From assembly GCF_900497805.2 (NCBI RefSeq), contig NW_020954557.1:36033210-36097209 (forward strand): 64,000 bases of DNA, in the 5' to 3' direction. Under the pieces are notes generated by a model. That model did no database searches and was not told the origin of the DNA. It saw only the letters and a list, made by a program, of their open reading frames with translations. Each line of letters starts with the position of its first letter. Position 1 is the stretch's first letter. This document shows positions 11,885 through 23,440 of the stretch, one piece after another. The position numbers and the translations under genes were made by a program. Source of the stretch: Vombatus ursinus (Eukaryota > Chordata > Mammalia > Diprotodontia > Vombatidae).

Positions 11885-14640
11885 TCTGAAAATTTTTTTT
11901 ACAAATGAAATGATAGAGAGATTACAAGTTTTAAAATACGGTTGGACCATATTACAATACACTGATATGGTACAAATATAAATTATTTCCCCCTCAAACA
12001 GAACTACATCCTGCAAGTAAATATCTACTAAGATTTTGTTACAACACAAAGCTAATTTAATACTATTTAGTTATAATATAATACACATTTTAATATAATT
12101 TTAACATAGCACCAACATTATAAAGGGTACCATAATTATACTGCTGTACATTAATATATTGTTTTGGTAGTTTATCAAATATTCTAGAATCTACAGAATT
12201 CTCTTAAAAATCCCTTTCTCCCCCTCTCTCCAAGTACTTGTTGTTTTGGTGAAACTAAAAGTTTGCTGGCAAAGACAAATGCATTTTGGCAGAGTTTCTG
12301 CCTGTGCTGCTGACTGACTGAAAGGTAGGTCGTACTGACAGAACCAGCTGAGGTAGAGAAATTTTCATTAGCAACAGAGAAACAAGAATAAGCCCACCTG
12401 AGGGGTCTGGATACTATCAAACCTGGGCATATGAAGGTGTTCTTCCCCACTGTGGTTCATTTCACTGATATAAAAGCTCCCAATATTAGAAATCACATTT
12501 AAAAAGTGAAAACAGCAAGATGTGGAGGTAAGTCTACTGGTTCAGGGTTGGTTTATAATTATTAAGATGATTTACTAGCAGTTTAAAATAATCTGTGTTT
12601 AACATGATCAATTGTCTGTTATTAAAATGCTAATGAAATGGTAAACATCTGCTAAGTTTTTTATGATAATGAACACTGGAAGTTCCAGAGGTATTTTTCC
12701 CCCTTTGTCCCACTATTCCTGACTGCATACAAATTTGATTGGGTTAGGGGTGTGTGGCAAGTGACCTGTGATGACAAAGACCCGTTTGTTTATTTCATCC
12801 CATGTTGTACTCTCTTTGATTTGATTATGGTAGCAGAGAAAGTAGCTCTCCCCAGCTTCTCCAGAAAACCTTTATTCTACAAAGCCATCATAGCCTCACT
12901 CGTGGAGTACAGAAATAACCTGTTTTACCTTTGGGAGAACCTTTGTAGTTTATTGAAATGATGACAATAGATAATCTTTCACCAGAAAGTGGATCTCTAT
13001 AATAACAATGACTATGTCTTTGTAATTTTAATAATATAAGTCAGAATAAAAAGATAATAAAAATATTAAGAGAAGTAAATGTTTTAACCTAAGGCATATT
13101 TCTATGTTAGCTGCATTTGAACTAAAATTCTAACTATGTTTTATGATACGTTTAGGCACAAGCTCTTTAAATGAATACTTTAACATGTACCCCTGCAACC
13201 CAAGATGTGTTGGTATTGTCTTGTACTGACAGACCCCCAAAATGACAATAGCTGTAACATTACCTAATTAGAAGGGTAGTGTGTAATTAAATACAGGGCT
13301 GTCTTGTGACTACCACGTTGAAATCAAAAATGTTTACTTTGATATCGCCTAGGAAAAATACAATTTTCTTTTCTATTATTTCAATGGTTTACTTGCTGAT
13401 TTCTGCTGTGAACTCCAAAACAGTTGCTTTATTTCACAGGGCACTTCTAATAATGCTTGCCATTCTTCAGAATTTTCCTTGCTACTTTTTAGGATTAATC
13501 TAAATGGACTCAGACAGCCAATTCAGTACTACTGTCAGTAATGCCTTAGAATGATTCAAAATTTGGTAGCAGACTTATCAGATGGTTACTATGAAAATAG
13601 CATTGGAATGGGGGTGGGTATTCTAGGATGGCATGTATAACTACATGGAAATTTTAATAAGTGGGACATTATCCTCTACTGTTGATTTCTCCTTGAAGTC
13701 AATAAGGGGTTATGGCCACATAATTACCATGTACTTCTTTATACAATTCCTAAAATTTCTCTTAACTAGGACCCATTAGTTCTGAAACTTATTCAGGATA
13801 GACAGTTTGATTGACATGATAGTTTAAAGTTCAAATATTAATTTTTATAAAAATTTTTCTTTTAAACCTAATCAGTCTAAAGAACAAAGATCTAATGGAG
13901 ATGGTTACTAATATAAATGTTAAAAAGGAATCAAAGAATTTATAATGATTTAAAATCTTGAGGCAGAAAAAATCTCATTTATGGTCTGGTCTTGAGCTAT
14001 ATACATTCATACAACATTGCCCCAAATCTCCCCTCCCTTTTCCCAATCTCCTCCTCTTCCCTACATATATTTTATTTATCCCCAAACAAGAGGAAAAATC
14101 CTCGATTTGTTTTGTTTTATGAAAACAAATAATTTAAGTCACAGCTTCCTTGAGAGCAGACAGTAGCCATAGGGCATTAATGTTTCTTATCCTTTAAAAA
14201 CAAAACAAAACAACAATCACTACTATTCCTAAATCTATGGATTGTATGATATGTCTCTACTAACCATTCAGTACTGTCGTGTGTAAGGCAATACCACATG
14301 GTAAAAGGCATCTGGCTTTAATAGAAGCTCCTCCCCTTCTTTCTCTCGCCTTTATGGCTTGTCGGAGCAGCTCAGACTTGAGAGACGTTCTCATTCTACA
14401 ATACCTGCCAGTATGATTCATGTACCGTATGTCTTTTCAGAGTCTGAGCAAGCATGGGCCTGGCCATAGGGAAGCATCTGCATCATTTAGACAATGAGAA
14501 AGTAAGGTGCTTTTTAATCGTATTAACTCCTCCTGTACCATTCTATTACTCCCACGTAATCTGTCTCTTCCAGGTTGCAGCATAGCAGTCTTGTTCTTGT
14601 GCCCATAGGTTTGCAAGAGGGATGGAGTGTGAGAGTGATT
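11885..14640. other. Unique intron sequence before exon A
   Basis: AT-rich from 11885 to 12180 and again from 12960 to 14100. The last 350 bases before exon A (about 14290-14640) are more balanced in composition. I see no CpG island, TATA box or clear alternative first exon, but an internal promoter cannot be excluded. Confidence 0.45.
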
Positions 14641-14670
14641 GAATTCCTTTTTTGTTGTTGCTCTTGGCAG
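14641..14670 (+). other. ZNF385B: Splice acceptor of exon A
   Basis: T-rich tract with a run of six or more T and repeated ttg, ending in ttggcag just before the first exon base. The reading frame crosses the junction in phase 1, as in the mammalian protein (Gly split before Ser-Thr-Cys-His). Confidence 0.9.
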
Positions 14671-14813
14671 GTAGTACATGCCACAGTACCACACTTCCTG
14701 CACTTGTGCGCACACCTACCCTGATGATGCAGCCTTCCCTGGATATAAAACCATTCATGTCCTTTCCAGTGGATAGTAGTTCTGCTGTTGGCCTCTTTCC
14801 AAATTTTAACACA
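14671..14813 (+). CDS. ZNF385B: ZNF385B coding exon A, upstream of the central zinc fingers
   Basis: ZNF385B is a nuclear U1/matrin-type C2H2 zinc-finger protein of the ZNF385A-D family, reported to act with p53 in B-cell apoptosis. This 143-base exon supplies the last two bases of a Gly codon and then 47 codons, from STCHSTTLPALVRTPT through LDIKPFMSFPVD to LFPNFNT, with no stop. The segment is a proline- and serine-rich linker without a zinc finger. The acceptor is a T-rich tract ending ttggcag at 14670, entered in phase 1; the donor is gtgagt at 14814, left in phase 0. From memory the human protein differs here at only one residue (Thr for Ser in CHST). In the long human form it would be about residues 86-132. 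Two adjacent Met codons at 14724-14729 coincide with the start of a shorter human isoform. The next exon in the window follows in the same phase. Confidence 0.95.
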
Positions 14814-14819
14814 GTGAGT
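14814..14819 (+). other. ZNF385B: Splice donor of exon A
   Basis: gtgagt follows the last codon (aca, Thr). This is a near-consensus donor and the frame would run into an unrelated sequence beyond it. Confidence 0.93.
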
Positions 14820-16860
14820 AAATGCATTTTTATGTTATTTATTTGTTCCTTCCTTGGTCTGTTTTCTTTATTGCAGTTGGGAATACCCAATAGATGGAGC
14901 CTCTCTTTCCAAAGTGTGTAATTTTAGCATCAAATATTGGACAAACCTATTTCAGCTGTGTTATGGAAAATAATGTCTCACCCGTGGGAGTTAGACCAGT
15001 AGATTCATTTTAGCAAATATTTCTCCAAATGGCTTTTCACCTGTTGCTTTGCACAATTTTGATAGTCTTTCCAGTAAGATAGGAACCTTTCTTATTTCTG
15101 GGGTACTATTCACATGCTAGAAGATTACAATTTTGAGATATTCAAGCTACATTGATTTTTTTCTCTTGCTAAACTAGAAAGAAAAAAATAAATGACCGTG
15201 GGCTTTATCTTCCCAAGAACATTTTTATTTTGAAGGCATTATAGAAATATTGTAAATCTTTGACAATCAGTATTTTTAAAAATGTTTAAGCTATTGTAGA
15301 TTAAATGTGAGCTCGATTCAATCAGGACTTTTAAAAAGGTTAACCCTTTTCTGGGAAAATCCTAGGCTTTTAAAAAAAAATCTGTAAATGATTCATAAGA
15401 TTCTTAAAAGCTCTTTAAACAAATTCTAGATATGAATAAAATTCTCTCACCCCCAGCCCCTTCATTTCCAATCAACTGGACTACTGTCATAGGACTAAAT
15501 GCTTTGCCACTGCAACATTAACATCTTCCAATAACAGTCAACAGACTTCTAGGAGTCAAAATGGTTAAGTGGTTTAGGTGATGATGGGACTGACTTCTGT
15601 ACAGTCAGTAGCACAGTCCGGTTGGACGTGACCATTTACATGGATTAGACAGCATCATAAATGTTGCTGTAATCGGAAGAGAATTGCATTATCAACACCA
15701 CTAGACAGTGAGTGCTTGAAGCACTGTCAAGTGTTTCCTTTTGCAAACTTATCTTCTGCACGAAGTGAAAACAGCAAGAGGATTTTTCCTTCCAGGGCTG
15801 TAAATAAAGTCTGCTGACAGGCCTTCTGCCATGCTGCAGAGTTGTAATGTAATTAGGGTGTAACAGATCAGCCAACTTTTTAAAATAGTGGTGGCCTTGA
15901 CTTGGAGATTGAACATTTGAGATTTTTTTCTCCCCCTCATCGGGTTTTTCAGACACAACTTAGACAATAAAAAGGAAAGATGGTAAGCATCCTTTATGAT
16001 GCAGAAGAACCGATCAGTAAGATACATTACCCCTGTCCTCTTCACCAAACTCCATCAATACCGACCTTCTTGGAGCACAGCAATATACTATTTCAAGAGA
16101 CTAAGTAAAAAGCATGTCCTTATATCTTTTATTCAACATACATGCTGATCAATGATAATCGTGTTGAATTAGTATCACTTGGTACCTTTATTGCATTATT
16201 ATTTTGGTTTTGTTGTTTATTTGTTTTTTTTTTCCTTTAATGTTTATTTGGGAAATAACATCTGAAATAGAAGAGTGGAGTGGCAGTCAGAGAACTAGAT
16301 TAACTATTTATGTGTACATGAACCAGTTCCGCTACTGCACAGATTACATGTTCACAGCCATGCCTTTGCATCTGAAAAAAAAATGTGAATACCTGCCTTA
16401 TACATAATCTCAAAAAGATATTTTGGAGGCAAGAAATAAAATTCCTAGACTGGTGGGTTTGACCTAGAGATGTACACAACATGCATTTTTGTTTGTTTCT
16501 CATTCCGTAATTATTTACCTTTGATACCGTTGATGAATCAATGATAATTTTTTAAAAGCTACCTAAAGGATGCTACCGGAAATGGAACTTCATTGTTTAT
16601 TGAAATCTAAATTTTTCCTGAAAATGACATTTTGTTAAAAGAGAAAAGCAGTCACTACCAAGCCTTCTGCAGGAAATAAGAAAACAGTTCCCAGTGAAGC
16701 CAAGCACTAGGTCAACATTCACTCCAGTCTGTTACCTTCTACTATGTGAAGTATGTTTCTTGGATATAGAATCTTTTAGTTAGTTAGAATATTGGAAAGA
16801 AAGTTATTGGTTCAAAGTATGAATTAATGAATTCAGGTAACTTAGGTTATATAATTTGAG
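14820..16860. other. Unique intron sequence, candidate regulatory part at 15640-16060
   Basis: No repeat recognised. The stretch 15640-16060 keeps a mixed composition and holds a homeodomain-like core (gtaattag). Open frames on the minus strand here (about 100 codons) overlap each other in two frames and look accidental. Confidence 0.45.
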
Positions 16861-16945
16861 TGAGTTGGTCTTGGAGTCAGGAAAGCCTGGATTCAGATCC
16901 TGCCTCTGACCTGTTCTGAACCTGGGCAAGTCATTCAAATAAATT
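16861..16945 (+). repeat. Truncated tRNA-headed SINE
   Basis: gtcttggagtcaggaaagcc, ttcagatcctgcctctgac and ctgggcaagtcattcaaa are a short internal part of the SINE body; head and tail are absent. Confidence 0.7.
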
Positions 16946-17529
16946 CTCACTTGAAGTGGCTGAACAATTGTCCCTTGGCTTTGGTGGAAGGAGTCTCCAT
17001 ACAAGGAGTTCCTCATATCAGTAAAATCACAAGCCTAAATCAAAATGTATTTGTAAGGAAAACCTGGCCTTCTAGTGGTCTTCACAATGCAGTATAACTT
17101 ATGGATTTTGTGTAGCTTTTGTTAGCTTACATTTATGGGTTTTGCAGGTGTGATTTTCTGTTATGGTGTCCTAATCTAAAACGTGTATGCATAGTAAACG
17201 CTTAATAAGTGTTAGTTTAGTTGAGCTGAGATATTATTTGATTTACTCCATGGAGCAACTACCTAAGGGGTATGCCCACAATTTTTTTAAGTGTGATGTT
17301 TTTCTTTCATTTTTGCTCCCTGCTTGAACTTAATTTTATTTTGTAGATTCATTTGCTGGAAAGGCTGGGCTCTTATCTGGTGGATAAAGAGTTCGTAGCC
17401 CTAAAAGCTTAAGCAGGAATTGCCACATATGGATACAGTCAGTCTTTTAGGATCTAACTTTATAACCATTCCACCAAAAAAAAAATATTAAGCCCAACTA
17501 TCTTGAAAGGAATGAACAAATGTTAATAG
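16946..17529. other. Unique intron sequence with an L2-like trace
   Basis: acgcttaataagtg near 17198 resembles the L2 3' end. Nothing else recognised. Confidence 0.4.
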
Positions 17530-17702
17530 AAATACTAGACTTGGAGCCAGAATACTTGAGTTTGAATTGTGGCTCTGCTGTTCACTAGCCTGTGACCTTG
17601 GGCAGGTCACTCTCTCTGGGCCTCACTTTGCTCACCTGTAAAATGAGGAGGTTAGACTAGCTGACTTTTCAGGCCTCTTCCAACTCTAAATCCTCTGATC
17701 TT
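17530..17702 (+). repeat. THER1/MIR-type SINE
   Basis: ctagacttggagccagaata, tgtgaccttgggcaggtcac, ctcacctgtaaaatgagg and cctcttccaactctaaatcc, the full core-SINE order. Confidence 0.88.
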
Positions 17703-17842
17703 GTGTCTGAAATACCAGAGGACTAAGGAGTAAATATAGCAATGTATAAAACCCCGATTAAAACCCTTTTATCACTTAATCTTTTGTGCTCTGCTGAACA
17801 AGTATTGTAAATCAATTTTCTAGACAAATTTGAGTCCACCAC

Positions 17843-18017
17843 TTTCTCTCCTTACCTCCTTTTCTCTTTTCTTCTAGTCCCTCTCCCCTACCCATTTCCT
17901 TCTTCTCCCACAGGTTTCCTTCTCTCTTTCCCTCCCTTCTTCTCCCATTCCTTTTTCTCTCTCACACTTTTATCCTTTATCCTTCTCCAACCTTATCCTT
18001 TATCCCTCTCCAACCTA
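17843..18017. repeat. Pyrimidine-rich low-complexity tract
   Basis: Nearly all C and T on this strand, with a short repeat (tatccttctccaacctt followed by a similar unit) near 17970-18017. No polypyrimidine-plus-AG-plus-exon arrangement. Confidence 0.8.
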
Positions 18018-18482
18018 GTTCATAATATATATATAGCTTAAGAGGTTTTGCATGTATAAAATAGGCCATTACAGAAAACATCTTTGAGGGAATACTGTTA
18101 GGAAGCAAACATCATTTCTGAATGGCAAATTCACAAACTGTCCCTCTTTGTACCCTACTTCTCAATTAAAAACAAACACCTTACTTCCTTGGTCCCCATG
18201 GTGAATTGCATTGATATCTCATTTTTAACCAGGGTATATTTGTGAGTAGGTATAGAGAAAATATCCTGTGTATAAGGCATCTTGTTTTCCCACCTGTGAG
18301 ATAAACACTAAAATGTTAGGCTTTGAGAAAATGACATATTTGAGTTCTTTTCTAAGTTCAAAGACTTTGTCTATTTCTTTCCCAGTGGGTTGATGGAAAA
18401 AAAAATAATTGGAAAAATCTTTCTATAGGAGAAATGCTTCCTAATACTACTGGGACCTCTGTTGGAATAGGCAATCTCTAAG
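18018..18482. other. Unique intron sequence
   Basis: No repeat or exon recognised. Confidence 0.4.
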
Positions 18483-18703
18483 GCACCTTCAGCAGTGGTG
18501 CAGGAGATAGAGTGCTCAGCTTTGAGTCAGAAAGACTCATCTTCCTGAGTTCAAATTAAGCCTCAGACACTAAGCTGTGCGACCTTGGGCAAATCACTCA
18601 ATTTTCTCGTGTGTAAAATGAACTGGAGAAGAAAATGACAAACCACTCTAGTATTTTTGCCAAGAAAATGCCAAATGGAGTCACAAAGAGTCAGAAACGA
18701 CTG
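18483..18703 (+). mobile_element. MAR1-like SINE
   Basis: Body cttcctgagttcaaatt, gaccttgggcaaatcactca, then ggagaagaaaatgacaaacc and tgccaagaaaatgccaaatg, the RTE-like tail, ending at cagaaacgactgg. The head is diverged. Confidence 0.85.
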
Positions 18704-19037
18704 GAAATCTATCTTGAACCCAAAGTAGTAAGCACATGACGAGGACACATATGACACATTGGCGTGGATAAGCAGGATTTTGTCACACAGTCAAAACCTA
18801 TAGCAGTCTGCCCTCTCTGTGCCTGATTTTAAAAATATGCACCACATCATTCACATATTGGTTAAATCGTCTGGGCTTACAGATTCTTCAATCAACAGAA
18901 TATTTCTTGAAACCAATGGGCAGATCCTGGGTACCCAGGGATTTGAAGGTTTGTACTGTAGTACCCCAGAATTTTGAAGAGAAATCAAAGAGAAGAGGAC
19001 AGTGTTTGGTAGATATAAGAGAGTAAGAGGAAGAAAG

Positions 19038-19145
19038 AATATTGGACTTGGGACTCAGGAAGACCTGGGTTCAGGTTCTGCCTTAGATACTTATTAGCTA
19101 TGTTCCCATGGGTGAGTTACTTAACTTCTTTGGTAGCTACCTCAT
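19038..19145 (+). repeat. MIR/THER1 SINE, left part, interrupted by a younger SINE
   Basis: ttggacttgggactcagg, gacctgggttcaggttctgc and gttacttaacttc are MIR sequence. It stops at agctacctcat, where a MAR1-like SINE is inserted, and resumes after 19401. Confidence 0.75.
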
Positions 19146-19389
19146 GGGGCAGGTAAGTGGTACAGTGGATTGAGTGCTGGGTCTGGAGTCCTGAGTACAA
19201 ATCCAGCCTCAGATTGTGTGATCTAGCTGTGTGATCCTGGGCAAGTCATTTAACTCTGTTTGCCTCAGTTTCCTCATCTGTAAAATGAGCTGGAGAAGGA
19301 AATGGCCAACCATTCCCAGTCTCTTTGCAAGAAAACCCCAAATGGGGTCACAAAGAATGAGACACTACTGAAAACAACCAAACAATAAA
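19146..19389 (+). mobile_element. MAR1-like SINE inserted into a MIR copy
   Basis: Full-length: ggggcaggtaagtggtacag, tgtgatcctgggcaagtca, cctcagtttcctcatctgt, gctggagaaggaaatgg, aaaccccaaatggggtcac and an A-rich end. Flanked by agctacctcat (19135-19145) and agctaccttgat (19390-19401), which fit a target-site duplication. Confidence 0.9.
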
Positions 19390-19462
19390 AGCTACCTTGA
19401 TAGGACTGTTTGGAGGGACTAATTAGAAAATGTATGTAAAGCACTTTGCCAATTTTTAAGTG
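19390..19462 (+). repeat. MIR/THER1 SINE, right part
   Basis: Continues the interrupted copy: aggactgtttggagggact and atgtatgtaaagcactttgc are the MIR 3' region. Confidence 0.7.
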
Positions 19463-19595
19463 TCAGTCAGTAAGTCAACTAGCTTTATTAAGTGCTTACT
19501 GTTTGCCAGGCACTGTACTAAGTTCTGAAGACACAAAGGCAAAAAAAAAGATAAAATAAAATAAAGGTATTGGGGGAGACAACACGTAAGCAACT
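19463..19595 (-). repeat. L3/L2-like LINE 3' end, antisense, left part
   Basis: ctttattaagtgcttactg, ccaggcactgtactaag and gggggagacaacacgtaagc match the start of the larger copies at 31612 and 53850. Interrupted at 19596 by a SINE. Confidence 0.7.
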
Positions 19596-19895
19596 GGGGC
19601 AGCTAGATGATGCAGTGGGTAGTAGAGTCCTTGGCCTGCAGTCAGGGAGACTTGAATTCGAATGTAGCTGTAGACACTTAGGAGTCACTTAACTTCTGTC
19701 TGACTCAGAGATTAAACATAAAATGGGGATAATCATTGTATTATGAGGATAATCTGTAAATGAGGATAATAATAGCCTCTACTTCCCTGGCTTGTTGTAA
19801 AGATCCGAATGTGATAATATTTATAGGGCATTTAGCATAGTGCCTGGTACACAGTAGGCACTATTTATTATAACTATTATTATTATAACTATTAT
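19596..19895 (+). mobile_element. tRNA-headed SINE with MIR/L2-like tail, inserted in an L3/L2-like copy
   Basis: ggggcagctagatgatgcag, cctgcagtcagggagacttg and gtcacttaacttctgtctg, then aaaatggggataatc, gcatagtgcctggtacacag and a (TTA)n end. Confidence 0.8.
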
Positions 19896-19899
19896 TATT

Positions 19900-19975
19900 A
19901 TATACAAACTGTGTGTGTATATACACAGAATAAAGTAGAGATAGTCAACAGATGAAAGGCACTAAGATTAAGGAT
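19900..19975 (-). repeat. L3/L2-like LINE, antisense, right part
   Basis: agagatagtcaacagatgaa and aggcactaagattaagg continue the LINE broken at 19595, in the order seen in the intact copies. Confidence 0.55.
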
Positions 19976-21867
19976 AACTAAGTAAAGCTATTATTATATC
20001 TATATGTATATATATAGATATGCAGATATAATATGTATAATGCAAATATTTCTAATATACAGGTATCTGTACAGTTTATCCTTTGTGTAAAGGAGGCATA
20101 GTGACTAAATAATTTATGCCTTTTTTGTTTCCCTAAGGTGCCATAACATTTCAATTTGGTAAAGATTTCTAATCATTCAGGGTTAAAGGATTATGGCTAT
20201 CCAGACAGAGATTTTTTAAAGGAAGTAGAATTAAAAAAAAAAAAAGATCTTTGCATCTTGGTGTTCTAGAGTCCCCCCTCCCACCAATACCCCCAACCCC
20301 TTCACAGAATGAAACAGCGTTTACCTTTCATGGCTCTCTTGATAGTCCAATATTGGCTGTACCTCAAGTCATCAGTCACCTCCCACCTCTTTTCTATCAA
20401 CACTTGTCTCTTGTCTTTTCTGTAAGGCCCTGTTAGTTTTATGGAAACTGTGGTAGCTATCTCTGGCCTCAGACCCACATTTAAGAAAATCCTCTGATCA
20501 CTGACATGGTACTTCAGCATTTGGGGAGTCTCTAAAATGCACAGAAGAGAGTTCTAGATTCTGTAAGGGAGACAGAAAGTAAATTGAACGCAGTTCATTT
20601 CAGCTCTGGGGGAACCTGACAAGCTAACCAAGATCAGAAGAGAAACACATGTGAAGAAGCCATAAGAAAGAAATGCAAAATGCAAGCTTTATTATTGAGC
20701 TCTGTCCAGGGCGGAAAGGGGAGGTTGTCATAAATGGCTTTGAGGGGAGCCTGGAAGAGCCACTCTCCCATTATCTTTGTTAGTATGCTTTATGTTTGCC
20801 AAGTGCCTTATGGTCATTTATTAATTAATAGGCATTAATAGATATGCAGAAGGAAATACAAAGGCTTCTCCCAAAAGGATTGGGCTCATTTGCATTGAGT
20901 CCATGCCCCTTCCTTCATAAACAGCATATTACTTTTGCTTTATTCTTCATGAGAAAGGACTACCTCAGAAAAAGAGAAGATACGAGGAGAGCTAATCCAT
21001 ACTTTATTCAAATCAAATAAGTTTTTTTAATGTCCATGTAAGATTTATGGAACTCCATAATTTAACAGACATATATTACACATATGCATTTCTGGGTGTG
21101 GATGTGTATATATAGAGAGGTCTCCGTAACCAATAGGAGTCTCAGAACCATAGTGACTTGTCAATTCTTTGTCAATTGACAGGTGTTTTACACACCTGTT
21201 TACTTGATTTATTTGTCTTTGTGAGTCCTGTCATAATTTTGCAACTGCCCCAGGAAGGCTCACCAATGGAGGTCACTGATGTTTTATTGTAAGAGTCTCT
21301 AGAATCTAATTTTAGTGAAAATAATCTGATTCCTGTTCCCAACCTTGCAAGGATTTTTTTTTCTCCAACATACAAGCAGGGATATATAGACGGGAGTGAG
21401 GACTCTTGCTGAAATACAAACCCCAAATTCTTCATGTAGTCCTTTGAGTTGTTTTTAAGAGCCTTTGAATTCTCTGTGACAACCTATGAAATGGTCTATA
21501 TGTTGCCATTTATTGGATCATCAAGCCTTTTGAGATTCAGTATTAATTATCACATGCCATTATCAACGTGTGCTCTAAAAATGCTACTTTCTTAATGTGG
21601 GGAACAAATGGAAAGGGTACTAAAAAAGGGAAATTGGGGGCTAGAATTATTTTCTTAAGCAGTTATGTTGCAATGAAACCTTTAAAATTAATATTTAACT
21701 TGTTTTTTAGTATATTTATCTGTTTATTGAAGAAAACTTATTTACATTTTACTTTAGAACTATCAAAATGATTTCCTTTTTCTGTAGTTTATACTTTTAA
21801 AGATACCATTTAAAGATTTTCTAAGATGTCATTATTCAAGTGTGCATATTGATAATGACTGGTCTCA
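19976..21867. other. Unique intron sequence, candidate regulatory part at 20690-20950
   Basis: A TATA-rich tract lies at 19993-20040. The stretch 20690-20950 has AT-rich homeodomain-type cores (attaattaat) and an octamer atttgcat at 20888-20895. No exon or known repeat. Confidence 0.4.
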
Positions 21868-22056
21868 GTGTGGTTTGGTGAAAATAGTGTTGGATATTGA
21901 GTCTGAGGACCTGATTTCAAAAACCATCTCTGCCGCTTAGGACCTGTAGGACTCTGGGCAAGTCACTTAATCTATCTGAGGCCTCCGATTCCTAATCTAT
22001 CAGATCAAGAGATTGGTCTAAATAACATCTAAGGTTCCTTCCAATTTTAAATCCAT
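21868..22056 (+). repeat. THER1/MIR-type SINE
   Basis: ttgagtctgaggacctga, ggactctgggcaagtcactt and ccttccaattttaaatcc in family order. Confidence 0.8.
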
Positions 22057-22121
22057 GTTCATATTTAATTTTTAAAAAAATTATGGCAAAAAATCGACTT
22101 TTTGAAAACCAGTTTATCTTA

Positions 22122-22262
22122 TTGTATTAGTAATATATTTATATTTGTATTATATTATTAATATATATTATTATTATATATATATAATTATAATATAAAT
22201 ATATAATATATTATAGTGATATATTTATATAGTAATATATAGTAATATGCATATATGTGTAT
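22122..22262. repeat. AT-rich (TATA)n low-complexity tract
   Basis: Long alternation of tata and aatata units with almost no G or C. Confidence 0.9.
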
Positions 22263-22277
22263 GTACCAGCACCTCAT

Positions 22278-22497
22278 GGACAGGCAGCATGGTGTGAGAC
22301 AGTGAATGCTTAGAATTCTAATACCTAAGTTCAAGTCTCAGCTCTTTATTTATTTATTAGTTGAATGGCCTAAGAAAAACCCCTTCAAATCTCTGAGCTT
22401 CATTTCTCTCATCTGCAAGGGGAATAGTCATACTGGAATGCTCTACTTAACAGGGTTATTGTGAGGAAAACATTCTGTAAAGTGCTATATAAAATAA
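22278..22497 (+). repeat. MIR-type SINE
   Basis: caagtctcagctc, ttgaatggcctaag, ctctgagcttcatttctctc, agggttattgtgaggaaaac and tctgtaaagtgctatata; the MIR 3' part is well kept. Confidence 0.8.
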
Positions 22498-22959
22498 AAT
22501 GCCATATAACTACATCTAAGTTGAAAAAAAGCATAGTATAAAAATATTTTAAATTATTTTTTGGACTATATTTGAAACTTCCTATATTTATGGAGGAACA
22601 TACTGCATAAGTACATTATCATGCAGGAAGCACAATTTAATTAAAACTAACATTGTTCTTTTCTCAAGAAACTCACATCCATATGAGTGGGAGAGAGGAT
22701 GTAACTAATATACCCATCATTGAGTCTAAAGATTAAAAAATAAAAGTTACCTTCTAGTCCAAAACACACCCTAGATTCATTAGGAAAAACAAAATCATAA
22801 GAGACCTTTGAAACGTGTTACAAAATGAATGGGAGTTCAGTACAAATATCTGAGCTCAGAATTTATTCTAGTAATTTTCATTCAGATATGACAGTGTTGA
22901 ATTACTCAAACATGCAAATTGGGAGGGGAAAAAAATTCTACTTATCATCTATACTATAT
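22498..22959. other. Unique intron sequence
   Basis: AT-rich; no repeat or exon recognised. Confidence 0.4.
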
Positions 22960-23190
22960 ATATCTCTGCCTTACCCCCTGAGTCATCCAACATGTCCCAT
23001 ACTTAGAGTGCCTTCTCCCCATCACTCTTTACTGATAAGCAAGGTCCCTCCTTTATGTAAAAATTCTGCTCAAGACTCATCTTTCTCAAGCCTTTGTAGA
23101 GACTCATTCCTTTATTTTTACTTTTTTGTACTTATTACCTTTATTACCACTTACTTTAGAAGCCCTGTTAGCATTTGCATATGTACTTTT
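22960..23190 (+). repeat. Possible L2-like LINE 3' portion
   Basis: C/T-rich text of the kind seen in L2 3' parts, including ctgctcaagactcatcttt and tactttagaagccctgtt. Divergent, so the assignment is weak. Confidence 0.35.
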
Positions 23191-23195
23191 ATGGA

Positions 23196-23440
23196 GGGGC
23201 AGCTAGGTGGTACAGTGGATAGTGTCAGGCCTTGGAGTTAGGAAGATCTCTTTTCCTGAGTTCCAGACTCAGACACTTAGTAGCTGTGTGACCCTGGGCA
23301 AGTCACTTAACCCTGTTTACCTCAGTTTCCTCTTCTGTAAAATGAGCTGCAGAAGGAAATGGCAAACCATTCTAGTATCTTTGCCAAGAAAACCCCAAAT
23401 GGAGTCACAGAGAGTCAGACATGACTGAAACACCAACATA
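23196..23440 (+). mobile_element. MAR1-like SINE, full length
   Basis: ggggcagctaggtggtacag, tgtgtgaccctgggcaagtc, aatgagctgcagaaggaaat and caagaaaaccccaaatggag, ending at agtcagacatgactgaaaca. Confidence 0.93.
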
